This document shows positions 12,873 through 12,910 of a stretch of DNA of 12,910 nucleotides, one piece after another. Both the position numbers and the translations under genes were made by a program. This DNA is from JAYTQG01 sp043746815 (GTDB taxonomy: Bacteria; Actinomycetota; Thermoleophilia; Miltoncostaeales; Miltoncostaeaceae). A model generated the notes under the pieces. The model saw only the letters and a program-made list of their open reading frames with translations. It was not told the origin of the DNA and made no database searches. Position 1 is the first letter of the stretch; each line of letters opens with the position of its first letter. The DNA is taken from contig JAYTQG010000020.1 in assembly GCA_043746815.1 (NCBI GenBank), forward strand, positions 1-12,910. The letters are read 5' to 3'.

Positions 12873-12910
12873 GGAAGTCAGGACGCAGTGTTTCTTGCAG
12901 ATCGGGAATC

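Noticed and set aside
1..12910. Mobile elements, CRISPR or prophage
   Set aside because: No transposase, integrase, terminal repeats, regularly spaced repeats or phage genes were seen. The tRNA has no integrase or duplicated 3' end nearby.

Overview
The window looks like a chromosomal segment of a high-GC actinomycete, most plausibly of the Thermoleophilia (Solirubrobacterales-like) or a close relative. The reasons are the GTG/TTG starts and 1-4 nt stop/start overlaps, an HU protein with a short basic tail, a tRNA-Leu without an encoded CCA, squalene synthesis through HpnC/D/E, and an ECF sigma factor paired with a membrane-anchored beta-propeller protein. That last pairing is recalled as typical of the class. 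The assignment rests on recognition, not on a database search. I see no mobile element, CRISPR array, rRNA or phage gene.

Layout. (1) 2-313: HU-like nucleoid protein, followed by a hairpin and a convergent tRNA-Leu(UAA). (2) 463-1963, minus strand: a tightly coupled trio of a membrane-anchored coiled-coil protein, a short Ppx/GppA exopolyphosphatase and a small unknown protein. The tRNA follows and probably has its own promoter. (3) 2004-4709, plus strand, divergent from the trio across 40 bp: a five-gene run of an uncharacterised 332-aa protein, a 69-aa helical protein, a 65-aa CxxC/CxxC protein, a PPK2-type polyphosphate kinase and a two-TM bacterial PH-domain protein. (4) 4849-5169: a lone small basic protein of unknown function, preceded by an inverted repeat that reaches its ribosome-binding site. 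(5) 5182-10910, minus strand: a secreted protein, then hpnC-hpnD-hpnE (squalene from farnesyl diphosphate), then a 580-aa VanW-family envelope protein. (6) 11021-12765, plus strand: ECF sigma factor and its likely membrane-bound propeller anti-sigma factor, followed by a non-coding end with two hairpins.

How the genes may work together. Regions 2 and 3 place a polyphosphate-degrading phosphatase and a polyphosphate-using nucleotide kinase in back-to-back operons, so the locus probably manages polyphosphate and nucleotide energy balance. The small proteins around them are candidates for unstudied partners. Region 5 makes squalene, a precursor of hopanoids or other triterpenoids. No squalene-hopene cyclase is present, so the end product is not shown here. 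VanW and the secreted protein beside it suggest an envelope theme, which the transmembrane sigma/anti-sigma pair shares. The only in-frame TTA codon I found by eye is in hpnC, while the window also carries the tRNA that reads UUA.
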